Positions 54,948 through 64,000 of a stretch of DNA of 64,000 nt are shown piece by piece. A model generated the notes under the pieces. The model was given only the letters and a program-made list of their open reading frames with translations, had not been told where the DNA came from and made no database searches. Origin of the DNA: Chitinophagales bacterium (lineage in GTDB: Bacteria; Bacteroidota; Bacteroidia; Chitinophagales; JADIYW01); assembly GCA_020636535.1 (NCBI GenBank), contig JACJXT010000011.1, forward strand, positions 124,001 through 188,000, in the 5' to 3' direction. The first letter of the stretch is position 1. Each line of letters opens with the position of its first letter. The position numbers and the translations under genes are program-made.

Positions 54948-55119
54948 GACCTTCAATAAATTTAGTGAGAACAAATAAAAAAGCGTTAAGAAAATCTTGT
55001 TGTTTGAGTGAAACGAGTTTTAAGATTTTTTAAGCAGTTCGAGCGTCAAGAATTCCTGTCTACCGACAGGTAGATATTGTAGTCTTGATTTTTTGTAACT
55101 TTTGTATCAAGACAAAACT
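54948..55119 (+). repeat. Dispersed structured repeat, copy 3, interrupted by a small palindrome
   Basis: Same unit as at 11936 and 31426. Compared with these, about 20 bp are inserted after AAGAATT: CCTGTC-tacc-GACAGG (55055-55070) plus TAGAT. The first stem is kept with one G-T wobble (AAAATCTTG/TAAGATTTT); the last stem is weaker than in the other copies. Part of the 527-bp gene-free gap 54871-55397. Confidence 0.82.
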
Positions 55120-55147
55120 TAATCCTCTGAATTATAATATTAGATTA

Positions 55148-55324
55148 AACCCAAATTACGCATTAGACTTTGTCATGAGAGAAAATTATACAAAATATTT
55201 ACAAAGCACGGAATTTTTTTCACGGAAATGTAGTTTTAGCTACATTGAGTATAAAAAGATGAGTACTGAAGTAAATATAAAGTAGAATTTTTTCGGAATA
55301 AATTTCTAATGCGTAATTTGGGTT
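55148..55324. mobile_element. 177-bp MITE-like element with 20-bp terminal inverted repeats
   Basis: AACCCAAATTACGCATTAGA at 55148-55167 and its exact complement at 55305-55324. The interior has no ORF of note; a 7-bp hairpin AATGTAG/CTACATT lies near the centre. The size and perfect ends suggest a non-autonomous element moved by a transposase encoded elsewhere; the end sequence recalls an IS982-like terminus but I cannot confirm that. No clear target duplication. Confidence 0.8.
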
Positions 55325-55397
55325 AAACAATCAAAACGATATACTTAAGCTTATATTCAAGTATAAAAATGTATTTTTGTCGTTCAATAGCTAAGTT

Positions 55398-56822
55398 ATG
55401 ACACATATTAATATAAAACAATTATTTGCAGAAGGAAAAATTGACGAGCAATACTTAATAAAAGCTTGGGTAAGAACTAAAAGACAATCTAAAACCGTAG
55501 CTTTTATTAATTTGAATGATGGTTCTTGTATTCAAAATTTACAAGTAGTAGCAGAAACAGATCAATTTAATGAAGCATTATTAGCTAAAATAAACACTGG
55601 TGCTTGTATTGCTGTACAAGGAAAATTAGTTGCTAGTGGAGGCAATCAAAGTGTAGAGTTATTAGCAGAAAATATTGAGATTTATGGAGAAGCAGATCCA
55701 GAAAAATATCCATTGCAACCTAAAAAACACTCATTCGAGTTTTTAAGAGAAATTGCACACTTGCGTCCAAGAACACAAACTTTTGGTGCTATTTTTAGAA
55801 TTCGTCATCATTTGGCATTTGCAATACATCAGTATTTTAATAATAATGGATTTTTCTATTTACACACACCAATTATTACTGGTTCTGATGCAGAAGGAGC
55901 TGGTGAAATGTTTAAAGTAACCACTTTAGATTTAGACAATGTGCCAAAAACAGACGAAGGCAAAATCAACTATAAAGAAGATTTTTTTGGCAAAGAAACT
56001 AATTTAACTGTAAGTGGACAGTTGGAAGGTGAATTAGGTGCTATGGCTTTGTCTAAGATTTATACTTTCGGACCAACTTTTAGAGCAGAAAATTCTAATA
56101 CTAGCAGACATTTAGCTGAGTTTTGGATGATTGAACCAGAAGTGGCTTTTTATGATTTGAATGACGACATGAACTTAGCAGAAGATTTTTTGAAATATCT
56201 TATTCAATATGTTTTAGATAATTGTTTAGATGATTTACAGTTTTTAAATGATAGACAAGCAACTGAAGATCAACAGAAACCAATGCAAGAGAGAAGTCCA
56301 ATGCCTTTGATAGAAAAACTGCAATTTGTTGTCAATAATGATTTTGTTCGATTAACTTATACAGAAGCAATCGACATTTTGAAGAAAGCAAAAAATAAAT
56401 TTAAATTTCCAGTAGATTGGGGAACGGATTTACAAAGTGAACACGAACGATTTTTAGTAGAAAAAGAATTCAAGAAACCAGTTATTTTGACACACTATCC
56501 AAAAGACATCAAAGCATTTTACATGAAGCAAGATGAAGATGGAAAAACAGTAAAAGCAATGGATGTGTTGTTTCCAGGAATTGGCGAAATAATTGGTGGT
56601 TCGCAAAGAGAAGACGATTATCAAAAACTAAAAGACAGAGCTTTAGAAGTAGGTATTACAGAAGAAAGTATTTGGTGGTATTTAGAAACCAGACAGTTTG
56701 GTGCTTGTCCACATGCTGGTTTTGGTTTAGGTTTTGAACGATTGGTTTTATTTGTAACAGGCATGAGCAATATTAGAGATGTAATTCCTTTTCCAAGAAC
56801 ACCAAAGAGTGCAGAATTTTAA
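55398..56822 (+). CDS. asnS: Asparaginyl-tRNA synthetase
   Basis: 474-residue class II synthetase. OB-fold anticodon domain ([20 protein letters not shown]), motif 2 [21 protein letters not shown], motif 3 [20 protein letters not shown]. The AsnRS-type '[14 protein letters not shown]' distinguishes it from AspRS. A -7 box TATTTTTG lies at 55372-55379. Followed 27 bp later by rpoN. Confidence 0.96.
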   Translation: MTHINIKQLFAEGKIDEQYLIKAWVRTKRQSKTVAFINLNDGSCIQNLQVVAETDQFNEALLAKINTGACIAVQGKLVASGGNQSVELLAENIEIYGEADPEKYPLQPKKHSFEFLREIAHLRPRTQTFGAIFRIRHHLAFAIHQYFNNNGFFYLHTPIITGSDAEGAGEMFKVTTLDLDNVPKTDEGKINYKEDFFGKETNLTVSGQLEGELGAMALSKIYTFGPTFRAENSNTSRHLAEFWMIEPEVAFYDLNDDMNLAEDFLKYLIQYVLDNCLDDLQFLNDRQATEDQQKPMQERSPMPLIEKLQFVVNNDFVRLTYTEAIDILKKAKNKFKFPVDWGTDLQSEHERFLVEKEFKKPVILTHYPKDIKAFYMKQDEDGKTVKAMDVLFPGIGEIIGGSQREDDYQKLKDRALEVGITEESIWWYLETRQFGACPHAGFGLGFERLVLFVTGMSNIRDVIPFPRTPKSAEF

Positions 56823-56849
56823 TTAATTTTATTGACATAGATTTTCAAG

Positions 56850-58325
56850 ATGCTAAAACAAAGATTATCGCAAAAAATGCTACAAAAGTTGTCGCCACAA
56901 CAAATTCAGCTAATGAAATTGTTGCAAGTGCCAACAGCTATGCTCGAACAAAGAATTAAAGAAGAGTTGGAAGCAAATCCAGCATTAGAAGAAGATCCAA
57001 GCGACTACGATTTTGATAAAGAAGATATAGCAGAACCACAAGAAATTACAGACAACGAAGAAGATTATAGCAATGACGATTTTGAAGATAATTTAGATTT
57101 ATCCGACTACGATAATGATGACTACGATTATAGTGGAGGTACTTCTGGAGGAAGTAGTAGTGATGACGACGACCAAAAACAAGTACCATACGCAGTTAAT
57201 AAATCGTTTCACGATAACTTAGTCGACCAATTAATGTTGGCAGAGCTAGATGAACATCAATTTCAAATAGCAGATCATTTGGTAGGAAGTGTAGATGAAG
57301 ATGGTTATTTAAGAAGAGATTTAGATGCAGTAGTAGACGATTTAGCTTTTCAGAGAAATGTTACTACTACAGAAGAAGAAATAGAAGAAGTTTTAAAAAT
57401 TATTCAACGATTTGATCCAGCTGGAGTTGGTGCTAGAACGCTTCAAGAGTGTTTGCTCATTCAGTTAGATAGAAAAAAACAAAGCAAAGAAGTGTTACTA
57501 GCAACCGAAATCATTACCAACCATTTTGATGCATTTAGCAAAAAACACTACGACAAATTATTAAAAGCATACGACCTAACCGAAGAAGAACTTAAAGTAG
57601 TTCTAGACGAAATCCTACATCTAAATCCAAAACCTGGAGGTACAAGTGCTAACAGTAGTATGGCTATTCAAAATCAAACCATAGTACCAGATTTTACTAT
57701 AGAAAACAATAATGGCGAATTAGAAATTTATCTCAACGGAAAAAATGCACCAGACTTACGCATCAGCGATTCTTTTAAAGAAATGATGCAAAGTTACAGT
57801 CAAGGCAACATGAAAGACAAAGAACAGAAACAAGCTTTGGTTTTCATCAAACAAAAAATAGATGCCGCTAAGTGGTTTATTGATGCGATTAAACAAAGAC
57901 AACACACACTTTTTGTTACCATGCAAGCATTAGTCGACTATCAAAGACAGTTCTTTTTAACTGGCGATGAAATGGATTTAAAACCAATGATTTTAAAAGA
58001 CATTGCAGAAATGACTGGTTTAGATATTTCTACAGTATCGAGAGTTGCCAATAGCAAATATGTACAAACAGAATTTGGTATTTATAAATTAAAATATTTC
58101 TTTTCAGAATCATTACAAACCGATAGTGGCGAAGAAGTATCTACCAGAGAAGTAAAAAAGATATTGCAAGATATTATAGACGGCGAAGACAAAACCAAAC
58201 CACTAAGCGACGAAGACTTAACCAAAGGATTAAAAGACAAAGGATATAATATTGCTAGAAGAACCGTTGCCAAATACAGAGAACAACTCAACATTCCAGT
58301 AGCACGATTAAGAAAAGAGTTGTAA
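56850..58325 (+). CDS. rpoN: RNA polymerase sigma-54 factor
   Basis: 491 residues. Region I Gln/Leu-rich (MLQKLSPQQIQLMKLLQVPT), a long acidic stretch (about 50-105, with Asp/Glu/Ser runs), core-binding and HTH domains (IAEMTGLDISTVSRVANSKY), and RpoN box ARRTVAKYRE (469-478). Needs AAA+ enhancer-binding proteins; none are in this window. Confidence 0.95.
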   Translation: MLKQRLSQKMLQKLSPQQIQLMKLLQVPTAMLEQRIKEELEANPALEEDPSDYDFDKEDIAEPQEITDNEEDYSNDDFEDNLDLSDYDNDDYDYSGGTSGGSSSDDDDQKQVPYAVNKSFHDNLVDQLMLAELDEHQFQIADHLVGSVDEDGYLRRDLDAVVDDLAFQRNVTTTEEEIEEVLKIIQRFDPAGVGARTLQECLLIQLDRKKQSKEVLLATEIITNHFDAFSKKHYDKLLKAYDLTEEELKVVLDEILHLNPKPGGTSANSSMAIQNQTIVPDFTIENNNGELEIYLNGKNAPDLRISDSFKEMMQSYSQGNMKDKEQKQALVFIKQKIDAAKWFIDAIKQRQHTLFVTMQALVDYQRQFFLTGDEMDLKPMILKDIAEMTGLDISTVSRVANSKYVQTEFGIYKLKYFFSESLQTDSGEEVSTREVKKILQDIIDGEDKTKPLSDEDLTKGLKDKGYNIARRTVAKYREQLNIPVARLRKEL

Positions 58326-58348
58326 AAACCTTTTATGTAAAAAAAATT

Positions 58349-59164
58349 ATGAAAATAAATTTAATTATACTCATATCTTTAATTTCTGTATTAACTGTAG
58401 ATGCACAAACTATTACAGACGCAGCATTTCCTAAAGGTTCTAAGGCATTAATGAAATATTTAGATCAGCATTTAGAATATCCAATGCTAGCAAAAGAAAA
58501 TGAACTTGAAGGTAAAGTTTATGTAAGATTTATGATTGATGAAGAAGGTAATATAATTAATCCCAAGGTAGTTAAAGATGCAGTTGGTGGAGGATGTTCA
58601 TTAGAAGCGGAAAGAGTTGTAGAAAATATGCCTAATTGGATTCCAGCAATGAAAGATGGAGTACCTATAAAGTCATACTATACATTGCTTATTATTTTTC
58701 AACTTAACAATCCAGAACCAACTCTAATTGATGATGAAGATTCTATATTTCAGAACATAACTTATTTTAATAAACTTGATAAACTGTATTCAGAGTTTGA
58801 TATGTATTTTTCAGTTTCCGAAGAAGGGAAAACGATAGAAGCATCAATAGCAGGTGCAGAAATGTTTGATGAAAAAACTACTAAACAAATTATTGAAGAA
58901 GCGATGAAACTTCAATGGATTCCTGCTAAAGAAAATGGAGAAAATATAGCATCTGAAACAGAAATTTATTTTGAAATTTCCAATAGGATTGTAACATTAG
59001 ATGGGAAGAATATTAAAGTAATAGATTGCTATTCAAAGATACAAGAGTATATTTATGAAGATAATATATCATCTGTAAAAAAATTACAAGAAATATTAAA
59101 AAACAATGATAATATCAATTTAGATATTAAAACAATAGAAACTATAAAAAATTTGGAGCCATAA
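58349..59164 (+). CDS. Secreted protein with two TonB_C-like domains
   Basis: 271 residues, signal peptide (LIILISLISVLTVDAQ). Residues ~25-120 form a TonB C-terminal domain (EGKVYVRFMIDEEGNIINPK, MPNWIPAMKDGVPIKSYYTL). Residues ~148-215 repeat the pattern weakly (FSVSEEGKTIEASIA, MKLQWIPAKENGENI), so a second, decayed TonB_C is likely. There is no N-terminal anchor or Pro-rich linker, so it is not a normal energy transducer and may only bind partners in the periplasm. Confidence 0.75.
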   Translation: MKINLIILISLISVLTVDAQTITDAAFPKGSKALMKYLDQHLEYPMLAKENELEGKVYVRFMIDEEGNIINPKVVKDAVGGGCSLEAERVVENMPNWIPAMKDGVPIKSYYTLLIIFQLNNPEPTLIDDEDSIFQNITYFNKLDKLYSEFDMYFSVSEEGKTIEASIAGAEMFDEKTTKQIIEEAMKLQWIPAKENGENIASETEIYFEISNRIVTLDGKNIKVIDCYSKIQEYIYEDNISSVKKLQEILKNNDNINLDIKTIETIKNLEP

Positions 59165-59173
59165 TTTTCGTGC

Positions 59174-59202
59174 TGTCGGGAAGAAATTCCCGACATTTTT
59201 TT
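59174..59202 (+). terminator. Terminator-like hairpin sharing a repeat motif
   Basis: TGTCGGGAA-gaaa-TTCCCGACA and a T7 run. The preceding TTTTCGTGC plus TGTCGG recurs at 31666-31680. Confidence 0.8.
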
Positions 59203-59281
59203 ATAAAATAAATTTCCTATTGCTTAAATTAGTTTCTTCAATAAATTTATTATACTTATTTTGTCCTTATATTTATAGCTA

Positions 59282-60208
59282 ATGAAAAATTTAATATTAA
59301 TACTACTCTTTCTAGCATTTACTCAACTGCAAGCACAAATGTTTCCACCTCCACCACCATATATTGAAGGAAAGCAAAATAATTATCCAATAGAAGTACA
59401 GATAGACACTAGTAACTCATCCGAAATTTATTTAAGAGCAGAAATACAGCCGTCATTTCCTGGTGGTGAAAATGCTTTAATGCAATATTTAGAAAAATAT
59501 CTAGTATATCCAGAAAAAGCAGTAAACTATAATATTCAAGGCAAAGTGTATCTCAAGTTTTATATAGATACAGATGGTTCTGTACGAGATGCTAAAGTGG
59601 TTAAAGATGGGACGAAAGGTAGTGGTTGTGCTGAAGAAGCATTGAGAGTTATAAATAATATGCCCAAATGGTCACCAGGTATTCAAAGAGGAAAACCAGT
59701 AAAAGTATATTATACACTACCAATTACATTTACATTATCATCAGATAAACAAACCCAAAATGCAGTCTTAATAGATTCATCTTTAAATGAATTAGGGGAG
59801 TATTTATTTGTTTATCCTAAATCTAATAAGATTAATTATTATGCGGAAATGAGATATTATATTTCTAGCCAAGGGAATACTGACTTTGTAGATGTTTTAC
59901 AGACAAATATTGATGATGAGTATTTAAAGACGCAATTAGAATTACAAGCAATGAGAGCTAAGTGGATTCCTGCAAAGTATGGAATAAGCAATGCAAGTTC
60001 ATCAGAAGTAAAAACAAGTACATTTAATACAGTAGTTTACACAAAAGATAGCAAGGTTGTAGGGCTAAAATATTTAAAAGATATAATAGATAATTTTGTA
60101 AAAGAAAAACTCACATTAGAAGAAATAAAAACAAAACTACTCAAAAAACATGTAATAGATATTGATGAAGAGATTATTGAAAGTATATCAAAAATTAAAA
60201 CCTACTAA
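59282..60208 (+). CDS. Secreted protein with two TonB_C-like domains (paralogue)
   Basis: 308 residues, signal peptide (LILILLFLAFTQLQAQ), then a Pro run (FPPPPPYIEG). First domain ~55-152 with PSFPGGENALMQYLEKYL, QGKVYLKFYIDTDGSVRDAK, MPKWSPGIQRGKPVKVYYTL. Second domain ~185-255 with YYISSQGNTDFVDV and MRAKWIPAKYG. Same architecture as the preceding gene, so a local duplication. Not membrane-anchored at the N-terminus. Confidence 0.75.
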   Translation: MKNLILILLFLAFTQLQAQMFPPPPPYIEGKQNNYPIEVQIDTSNSSEIYLRAEIQPSFPGGENALMQYLEKYLVYPEKAVNYNIQGKVYLKFYIDTDGSVRDAKVVKDGTKGSGCAEEALRVINNMPKWSPGIQRGKPVKVYYTLPITFTLSSDKQTQNAVLIDSSLNELGEYLFVYPKSNKINYYAEMRYYISSQGNTDFVDVLQTNIDDEYLKTQLELQAMRAKWIPAKYGISNASSSEVKTSTFNTVVYTKDSKVVGLKYLKDIIDNFVKEKLTLEEIKTKLLKKHVIDIDEEIIESISKIKTY

Positions 60209-60211
60209 AAA

Positions 60212-60679
60212 ATGAATGCACTTTTAAAAACATTTACTATAACAAAAAATTTGTCTTTATTATATTATAATAGAATAGATAAATCAAAAGTATACGAACA
60301 AATTACTATAAATAATAAGCAATTAAATAGTGCTGCTTGGATATTTGCACATCTTACTTGGGCAGAATATTTCTTAATTCATCAAGGATTTGGATTTGAT
60401 ACCAAAGCACCAGATTGGTTAGAATTAGTAAAGATTGGCAATAATCATGAATTGATAAAAGATTTACCAAGCATCGAAATCATATAGCAATACAACCAAG
60501 AATTGCATCAAGAAACAATAAAACAATTACAAAATATTTCAGAAGAAGTATTATTACAAGAAGCACTAATTCCATTAAAATTTGGAGATGACAATTCTAA
60601 GCTAATGATGCTAATGCACACCATTAGACATGAAGGCGTTCATACAGGACAATTGTCTTACTTAGCCAAGTTGCTGTAA
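60212..60679 (+). pseudogene. DinB-family protein split by an in-frame TAG
   Basis: Opens at ATG 60212 and reads SAAWIFAHLTWAEYFLIHQG, then meets TAG at 60485-60487. The same frame continues without further interruption to TAA 60677-60679 and ends LMHTIRHEGVHTGQLSYLAK, the conserved C-terminal motif of DinB-like metal-binding proteins. Total 155 codons, normal family length. A nonsense mutation or a sequencing error are equally possible; the reading frame is otherwise intact. Confidence 0.85.
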
Positions 60680-60703
60680 GAACTAAAGCAAATAGATTTT
60701 GCT

Positions 60704-60742
60704 TAAAAAAGAAAGTCGCCTGCTACTATACAGGCGACTTTC
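60704..60742 (-). terminator. Terminator for the lipoprotein pair
   Basis: GAAAGTCGCCTG-N8-CAGGCGACTTTC (60711-60742), a 12-bp stem. On the minus strand it is followed by TTTTTT (60710-60705), so it ends transcripts coming from 62385-60811. Confidence 0.88.
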
Positions 60743-60810
60743 AGGTTGAGTTTAAAAAGGATGAGTATGCTATACTTCTACTAACTATTAACTAACTGTA
60801 TAATATTATT

Positions 60811-61545
60811 TTATTTTTTCCCTGCTAAAATTGGCTCATTAGCATTGGTATTAAATGCAGATTCTAAAACTGTAATTCTTGCACCAATTTTTCCTAGAAT
60901 ATCATTGTTTTCAAAAACAGGATATTCGTGTTTTAGTCTTAGCCAACCATAATAACTATTATTATCTTTTACAATTTTAATTCCTAAATAATAAGTTTGG
61001 TCTTGTGCTTGAGTTGGTAAATTTATTATTGCTCCACCTTGTGGTGTCATAGTATTATATGAGAACCCTGCAATTTGAAAAGAACTTGGATAATTTATTT
61101 CTCCATTAGAACTTGTGGCTGCCTGTTCCGCTGTTCTATAATAATTACTCCATTCCGTATTTTCATCTATTGATTGATTGATTTGGAAGGACTGAGGTGC
61201 TGTAATTCCTATTAAAGACTTTCCAGAATAATAAACTTCTGTTCTAGTAATAGTAAAACTTGCATTAGAAGAAATTCCCCAAGTTGGATAATACGGTGTT
61301 TGTAAATGTGTGGCTATAATAAAGTCGTTTTGTCCATCATTGTCTATATCATAATATCTTGTTTTTTCCCAGCTATTACTCATGCTTGGGTCGCCACCAG
61401 TATAATTATAATAATCTAATGCATGGTTATATTGTTTGTATACAATATTGGGCGAAGTATTACCGCCAACTGGTGCAGTAGGAATACAGCTACTTACTAA
61501 TACTACTGTAGTAAGTGCTATTAAAATGTTTAGTAATTTTTTCAT
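60811..61545 (-). CDS. Lipoprotein of unknown function with a calcium-loop-like motif
   Basis: 244 residues, lipobox VSSC (Cys20). An acidic loop YDIDNDGQNDFIIATHLQ resembles EF-hand/FG-GAP calcium sites. Beta-rich. The family is unknown to me. Second gene of a pair, 18 bp downstream of the other lipoprotein. Confidence 0.68.
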   Translation of the reverse strand: MKKLLNILIALTTVVLVSSCIPTAPVGGNTSPNIVYKQYNHALDYYNYTGGDPSMSNSWEKTRYYDIDNDGQNDFIIATHLQTPYYPTWGISSNASFTITRTEVYYSGKSLIGITAPQSFQINQSIDENTEWSNYYRTAEQAATSSNGEINYPSSFQIAGFSYNTMTPQGGAIINLPTQAQDQTYYLGIKIVKDNNSYYGWLRLKHEYPVFENNDILGKIGARITVLESAFNTNANEPILAGKK

Positions 61546-61563
61546 ATAGTAAAAATTTTTAAA

Positions 61564-62385
61564 TTAATATTTAAATTGATAGAATAAGGTATCTCTACTC
61601 CAACGCATATTTCGTTTTATAATTCGGTTGTCGTTATCGTAGGTATAGCCAAAGTTGTAAGTTTCTATAAGCTCATTACTAATTATATTGTACTCTTCTC
61701 TTTTAACAAGCGTATTAGTATTGGTTTTTCCAAAATTTAAACCTACTTTGCTTATAACATCTAAACCTCCTATGTAAATATAACGAACGCCACTTGTAAA
61801 GAATCTAGTATCTAATTCTGCTGGAATTGAATTATTACTATAAGTGAGTAGTACTCTTCCTATTATTGGGCCATTGTCTAGTCTAAGCTCAAATTGTAAT
61901 AAGTTATTGTTTGCGTCATAATCAAAATTTATAAAATCTCTAATTCCTGTTGAAGAAGAATCATAAATTCTAGTAATTAAATCATTTTCATAAGTAATCC
62001 ACAAACCATTTCCAGCAGTGTCTAATACATTTGTAACTTGATTTTTTTCATTGTAGTAAAAATAAGCTATACTCGAACCTACATTTACTTCATAAGTATT
62101 TGCAACTATTCGGTCCAATTGATATTCAAATGCAATTGATTTTAGTAGTATTGCATTTACGGTAGTATCATCATAAACCGTAGCACTATTTAAAGTTTTA
62201 TTATCATTATAAAAGAAATTAACCGACTGTATAACGCCATCTGCTAGTCGTCCGTTTACATTGTCTACAACTATTTGGTTTGATTGTTTGATTAATCTAG
62301 AACTTGCAACATCATCTACCCTTCTACAAGCAAAAGATAATGTTAACAAGAATAATATACTACAACCTATTTTAATAAAACGCAT
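61564..62385 (-). CDS. Lipoprotein with YD-like repeats
   Basis: 273 residues, lipobox SFAC (Cys20). The mature protein is a series of beta hairpins with YD/RHS-like signatures (FYNDNKTLNSATVYDDTT, FYYNEKNQVTNVLDTAGNG, DYDANNNLLQFELRLDNGPI, GYTYDNDNRIIKRN). Similar DUF4595-like lipoproteins occur in Bacteroidota. Role unknown. Confidence 0.7.
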   Translation of the reverse strand: MRFIKIGCSILFLLTLSFACRRVDDVASSRLIKQSNQIVVDNVNGRLADGVIQSVNFFYNDNKTLNSATVYDDTTVNAILLKSIAFEYQLDRIVANTYEVNVGSSIAYFYYNEKNQVTNVLDTAGNGLWITYENDLITRIYDSSSTGIRDFINFDYDANNNLLQFELRLDNGPIIGRVLLTYSNNSIPAELDTRFFTSGVRYIYIGGLDVISKVGLNFGKTNTNTLVKREEYNIISNELIETYNFGYTYDNDNRIIKRNMRWSRDTLFYQFKY

Positions 62386-62488
62386 TCCTTTTATTTTAAC
62401 TCCTTACAAATTTGTGTAAAGTTTTTAAAATATTTTCCTACAAATAAAATGCTTTGTCAATAAAAATTAGTAGTTTAGATTTTATATT

Positions 62489-63913
62489 ATGTACAAAAAT
62501 AAACTTATACAGACTTATATTTCTTTAAATAAAGGAGAATTGAGGCGATTGAAGAAGTATATAAAATCTGATTTTGTCAATAAAAATGAAGAAATATTGG
62601 CTTTCTTTAATTTTATTGATACAAGAACAACTTTAAATGAACAAACTGTAACTAAAGAAAAGGCACATCAGTTTATTTTTGGGAATGCGTCTTACAATGA
62701 TTTAAAGATGAGACATTTAATTTGGCAGACTGGTGTCATTATAGAAAGTTTTATTATTTATGACCAAAGTACTAATAATGAAATTTTGAAAAATCAGTTG
62801 TTGTCTAACTTTTATTCTAAAAAAGAGTTGTATAAGTATGCAGAAGAAACTTTAAATAACAATATACATTTGATAGAGCAGAGTACAACAAAAAATGCAG
62901 CATATTATTTAGATTTGTTTAAAACAAATGCGAGTTTGTTTGATATTGCTCAAAGAAATATAAGAAGTAATCAATTTAATATAGAACAAATTGTACACAA
63001 CTCTAGTGTGTTTGCTATTATTGAAGCGTTAAAATATGGCTGTCTAGTAAAGTCTATTCAGAAATTAAATGAGTTTGAAATAGAAGATTTTTTCATTAAT
63101 AATATTATTGATTTTTTACCTAATTCTAAATATATAAAAAATCCGATGGTAAAAATTTACTATAATGATTACCTTTTAATTACCACTGAAGAAGAAGAAG
63201 CTTTTTTGAGTTTAGAGCAAGACTTAAAAAAACATCAGCAACTGTTTTCAAAAGAAGAATATATAGAAGTATATGCCAACTTATTGAATTATTGTGTTAA
63301 GCGTACCAATCAAAACGATGAAGTATACGCAAAAAAAGCATTTCAGTTATATATAGATGGTGTGAAAGATGGTATTTTGCTCGAAAAAAATGAAATTAAC
63401 CGATTTGTTTTTACCAATATTGTTACGCTTGGTATTAAAGTAAAATCATATGCTGTGATAGAACAATTTATTGTATCTTATTTTAAAAATATTGATGAAG
63501 ATTATAGACAAAACACCTACGACTTTAATCAAGCAAAGCTCTATTTTGCCAAAGCAGAATATGATAAGGCATTACAAATTTTATTAACCAACGAGTTTAA
63601 AGATGTACTTTGGAATTTAAATGCCAAATTTATTGTACTTAAAATATTTTTTGAGCAAGCAGAGTATCAATCGTTTGTTGTTTATTTAAAGTCTTTTAAA
63701 GTATATATTAAAAGAAAGAATAATATTGGTTATCATGCTACTTATTTTAACAGTGTAGCTAAAAGTTTAACACAGTTACAAAAAATTCAGAAGCAACCTA
63801 ATAAATATAAAAGTTTTAGTTTTGACGAATCTACAGCAGATAAAGCTTGGTTTGATAATGCTTTACAATTAATCAACCAATCATTAAAAAAACAAAAAGC
63901 AACAACTACATAA
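62489..63913 (+). CDS. Long helical protein of unknown function
   Basis: 474 residues, cytosolic, almost all helical. Begins MYKNKLIQTYISLNKGELRR and contains tetratricopeptide-like stretches (NQAKLYFAKAEYDKALQILL). Members of this kind occur once per genome in some Bacteroidota, but I know no function. The 3' end overlaps a convergent gene by 8 bp. Confidence 0.65.
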   Translation: MYKNKLIQTYISLNKGELRRLKKYIKSDFVNKNEEILAFFNFIDTRTTLNEQTVTKEKAHQFIFGNASYNDLKMRHLIWQTGVIIESFIIYDQSTNNEILKNQLLSNFYSKKELYKYAEETLNNNIHLIEQSTTKNAAYYLDLFKTNASLFDIAQRNIRSNQFNIEQIVHNSSVFAIIEALKYGCLVKSIQKLNEFEIEDFFINNIIDFLPNSKYIKNPMVKIYYNDYLLITTEEEEAFLSLEQDLKKHQQLFSKEEYIEVYANLLNYCVKRTNQNDEVYAKKAFQLYIDGVKDGILLEKNEINRFVFTNIVTLGIKVKSYAVIEQFIVSYFKNIDEDYRQNTYDFNQAKLYFAKAEYDKALQILLTNEFKDVLWNLNAKFIVLKIFFEQAEYQSFVVYLKSFKVYIKRKNNIGYHATYFNSVAKSLTQLQKIQKQPNKYKSFSFDESTADKAWFDNALQLINQSLKKQKATTT

Positions 63914-64000
63914 AGTTTGGTGTTAACTGATGCTCTTGATCTTCGTAGAATTTATTAATGTATGCTACTGCTTCTTCAATATCATCGGTTACTAGAAATA
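63906..64000 (-). CDS. C-terminus of a LOG-family (TIGR00730-like) Rossmann protein, partial
   Basis: 31 codons are visible, ending at TAG 63906 and open at the right edge: FLVTDDIEEAVAYINKFYED, then QEHQLTPNFM. This resembles the C-terminal end of LOG/lysine-decarboxylase-like proteins, 'TDDPEEAVxxIxxFY...PNF'. Those cleave cytokinin-like or nucleoside monophosphates. Too short to be certain. Confidence 0.5.
   Translation of the reverse strand, partial: FLVTDDIEEAVAYINKFYEDQEHQLTPNFM

Noticed and set aside
55085..55285. ORF across repeat copy 3 and the MITE
   Set aside because: It spans two unrelated repeat elements and has no family pattern.
1..64000. CRISPR array, prophage or integrative element
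   Set aside because: No regularly spaced repeats, integrase, capsid or conjugation genes were found.

Overview
The window is about 64 kb of AT-rich chromosomal DNA from a member of the Bacteroidota. Several lines of sequence evidence agree on this. There is a SusC/SusD outer-membrane pair with companion lipoproteins. Two proteins carry type IX secretion (T9SS) sorting domains. A futalosine-pathway radical SAM enzyme (MqnC) and a bacillithiol synthase (BshA) are present. The F-type ATPase cluster lacks atpD and atpC. Start codons have no Shine-Dalgarno sequence, and many genes instead sit behind the Bacteroidota -7 box TAnnTTTG with a TTG/TTTG about 19-20 nt upstream. Gliding or T9SS-bearing relatives such as Chitinophagia or Sphingobacteriia fit, but I cannot fix the order from sequence alone.

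Layout, left to right. 1-1.7 kb: the end of an AlkB-type alkane hydroxylase and a divergent TetR regulator, with an operator-like palindrome over the alkB promoter. 1.8-6.4 kb: a membrane-anchored papain-like protease, an RtcB-type RNA ligase with a BCS1-like AAA ATPase, and a small terminated transcript just upstream of that pair. 6.5-15.8 kb: envelope genes (lipoprotein, PAP2-like membrane protein, di-haem peroxidase, BamA/TamA-like protein), then nadK, trmB, cysS and an M28 peptidase. 15.9 kb: one CAT-anticodon tRNA. 16-25.7 kb: a very large T9SS subtilase, birA, rsfS, ftsH and bshA. 25.9-32.9 kb: a PI-PLC-like lipoprotein, a T9SS type B protein, two M16 peptidase subunits and mqnC. 33-39 kb: a four-gene SusC/SusD unit. 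39-44 kb: atpB-E-F-H-A-G.

44.1-46.7 kb is the accessory spot. A toxin-antitoxin pair has been invaded by an IS1634-family element that duplicated 153 bp of target and gave the toxin a new C-terminus. Then come scpB, an rRNA pseudouridine synthase and a small two-gene unit with a HEPN-like protein (48.2-49.2 kb). Next are a five-gene glycan/methyltransferase operon led by a 2OG-Fe(II) oxygenase (49.2-54.9 kb), asnS, rpoN, two secreted tandem TonB_C proteins, a dinB-family gene broken by a stop codon, two lipoproteins and a helical protein of unknown role.

Most of the window is housekeeping. Non-coding structure is more interesting than usual: three copies of a ~165 bp structured dispersed repeat, a 177-bp MITE with 20-bp terminal inverted repeats, several REP-like palindromes, very short 5' leaders, and one gene that seems to start at ATT. 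The best candidates for undescribed biology are the RtcB/AAA pair with its adjacent small transcript and the HEPN-like two-gene unit. No CRISPR array, prophage or integrase was seen.
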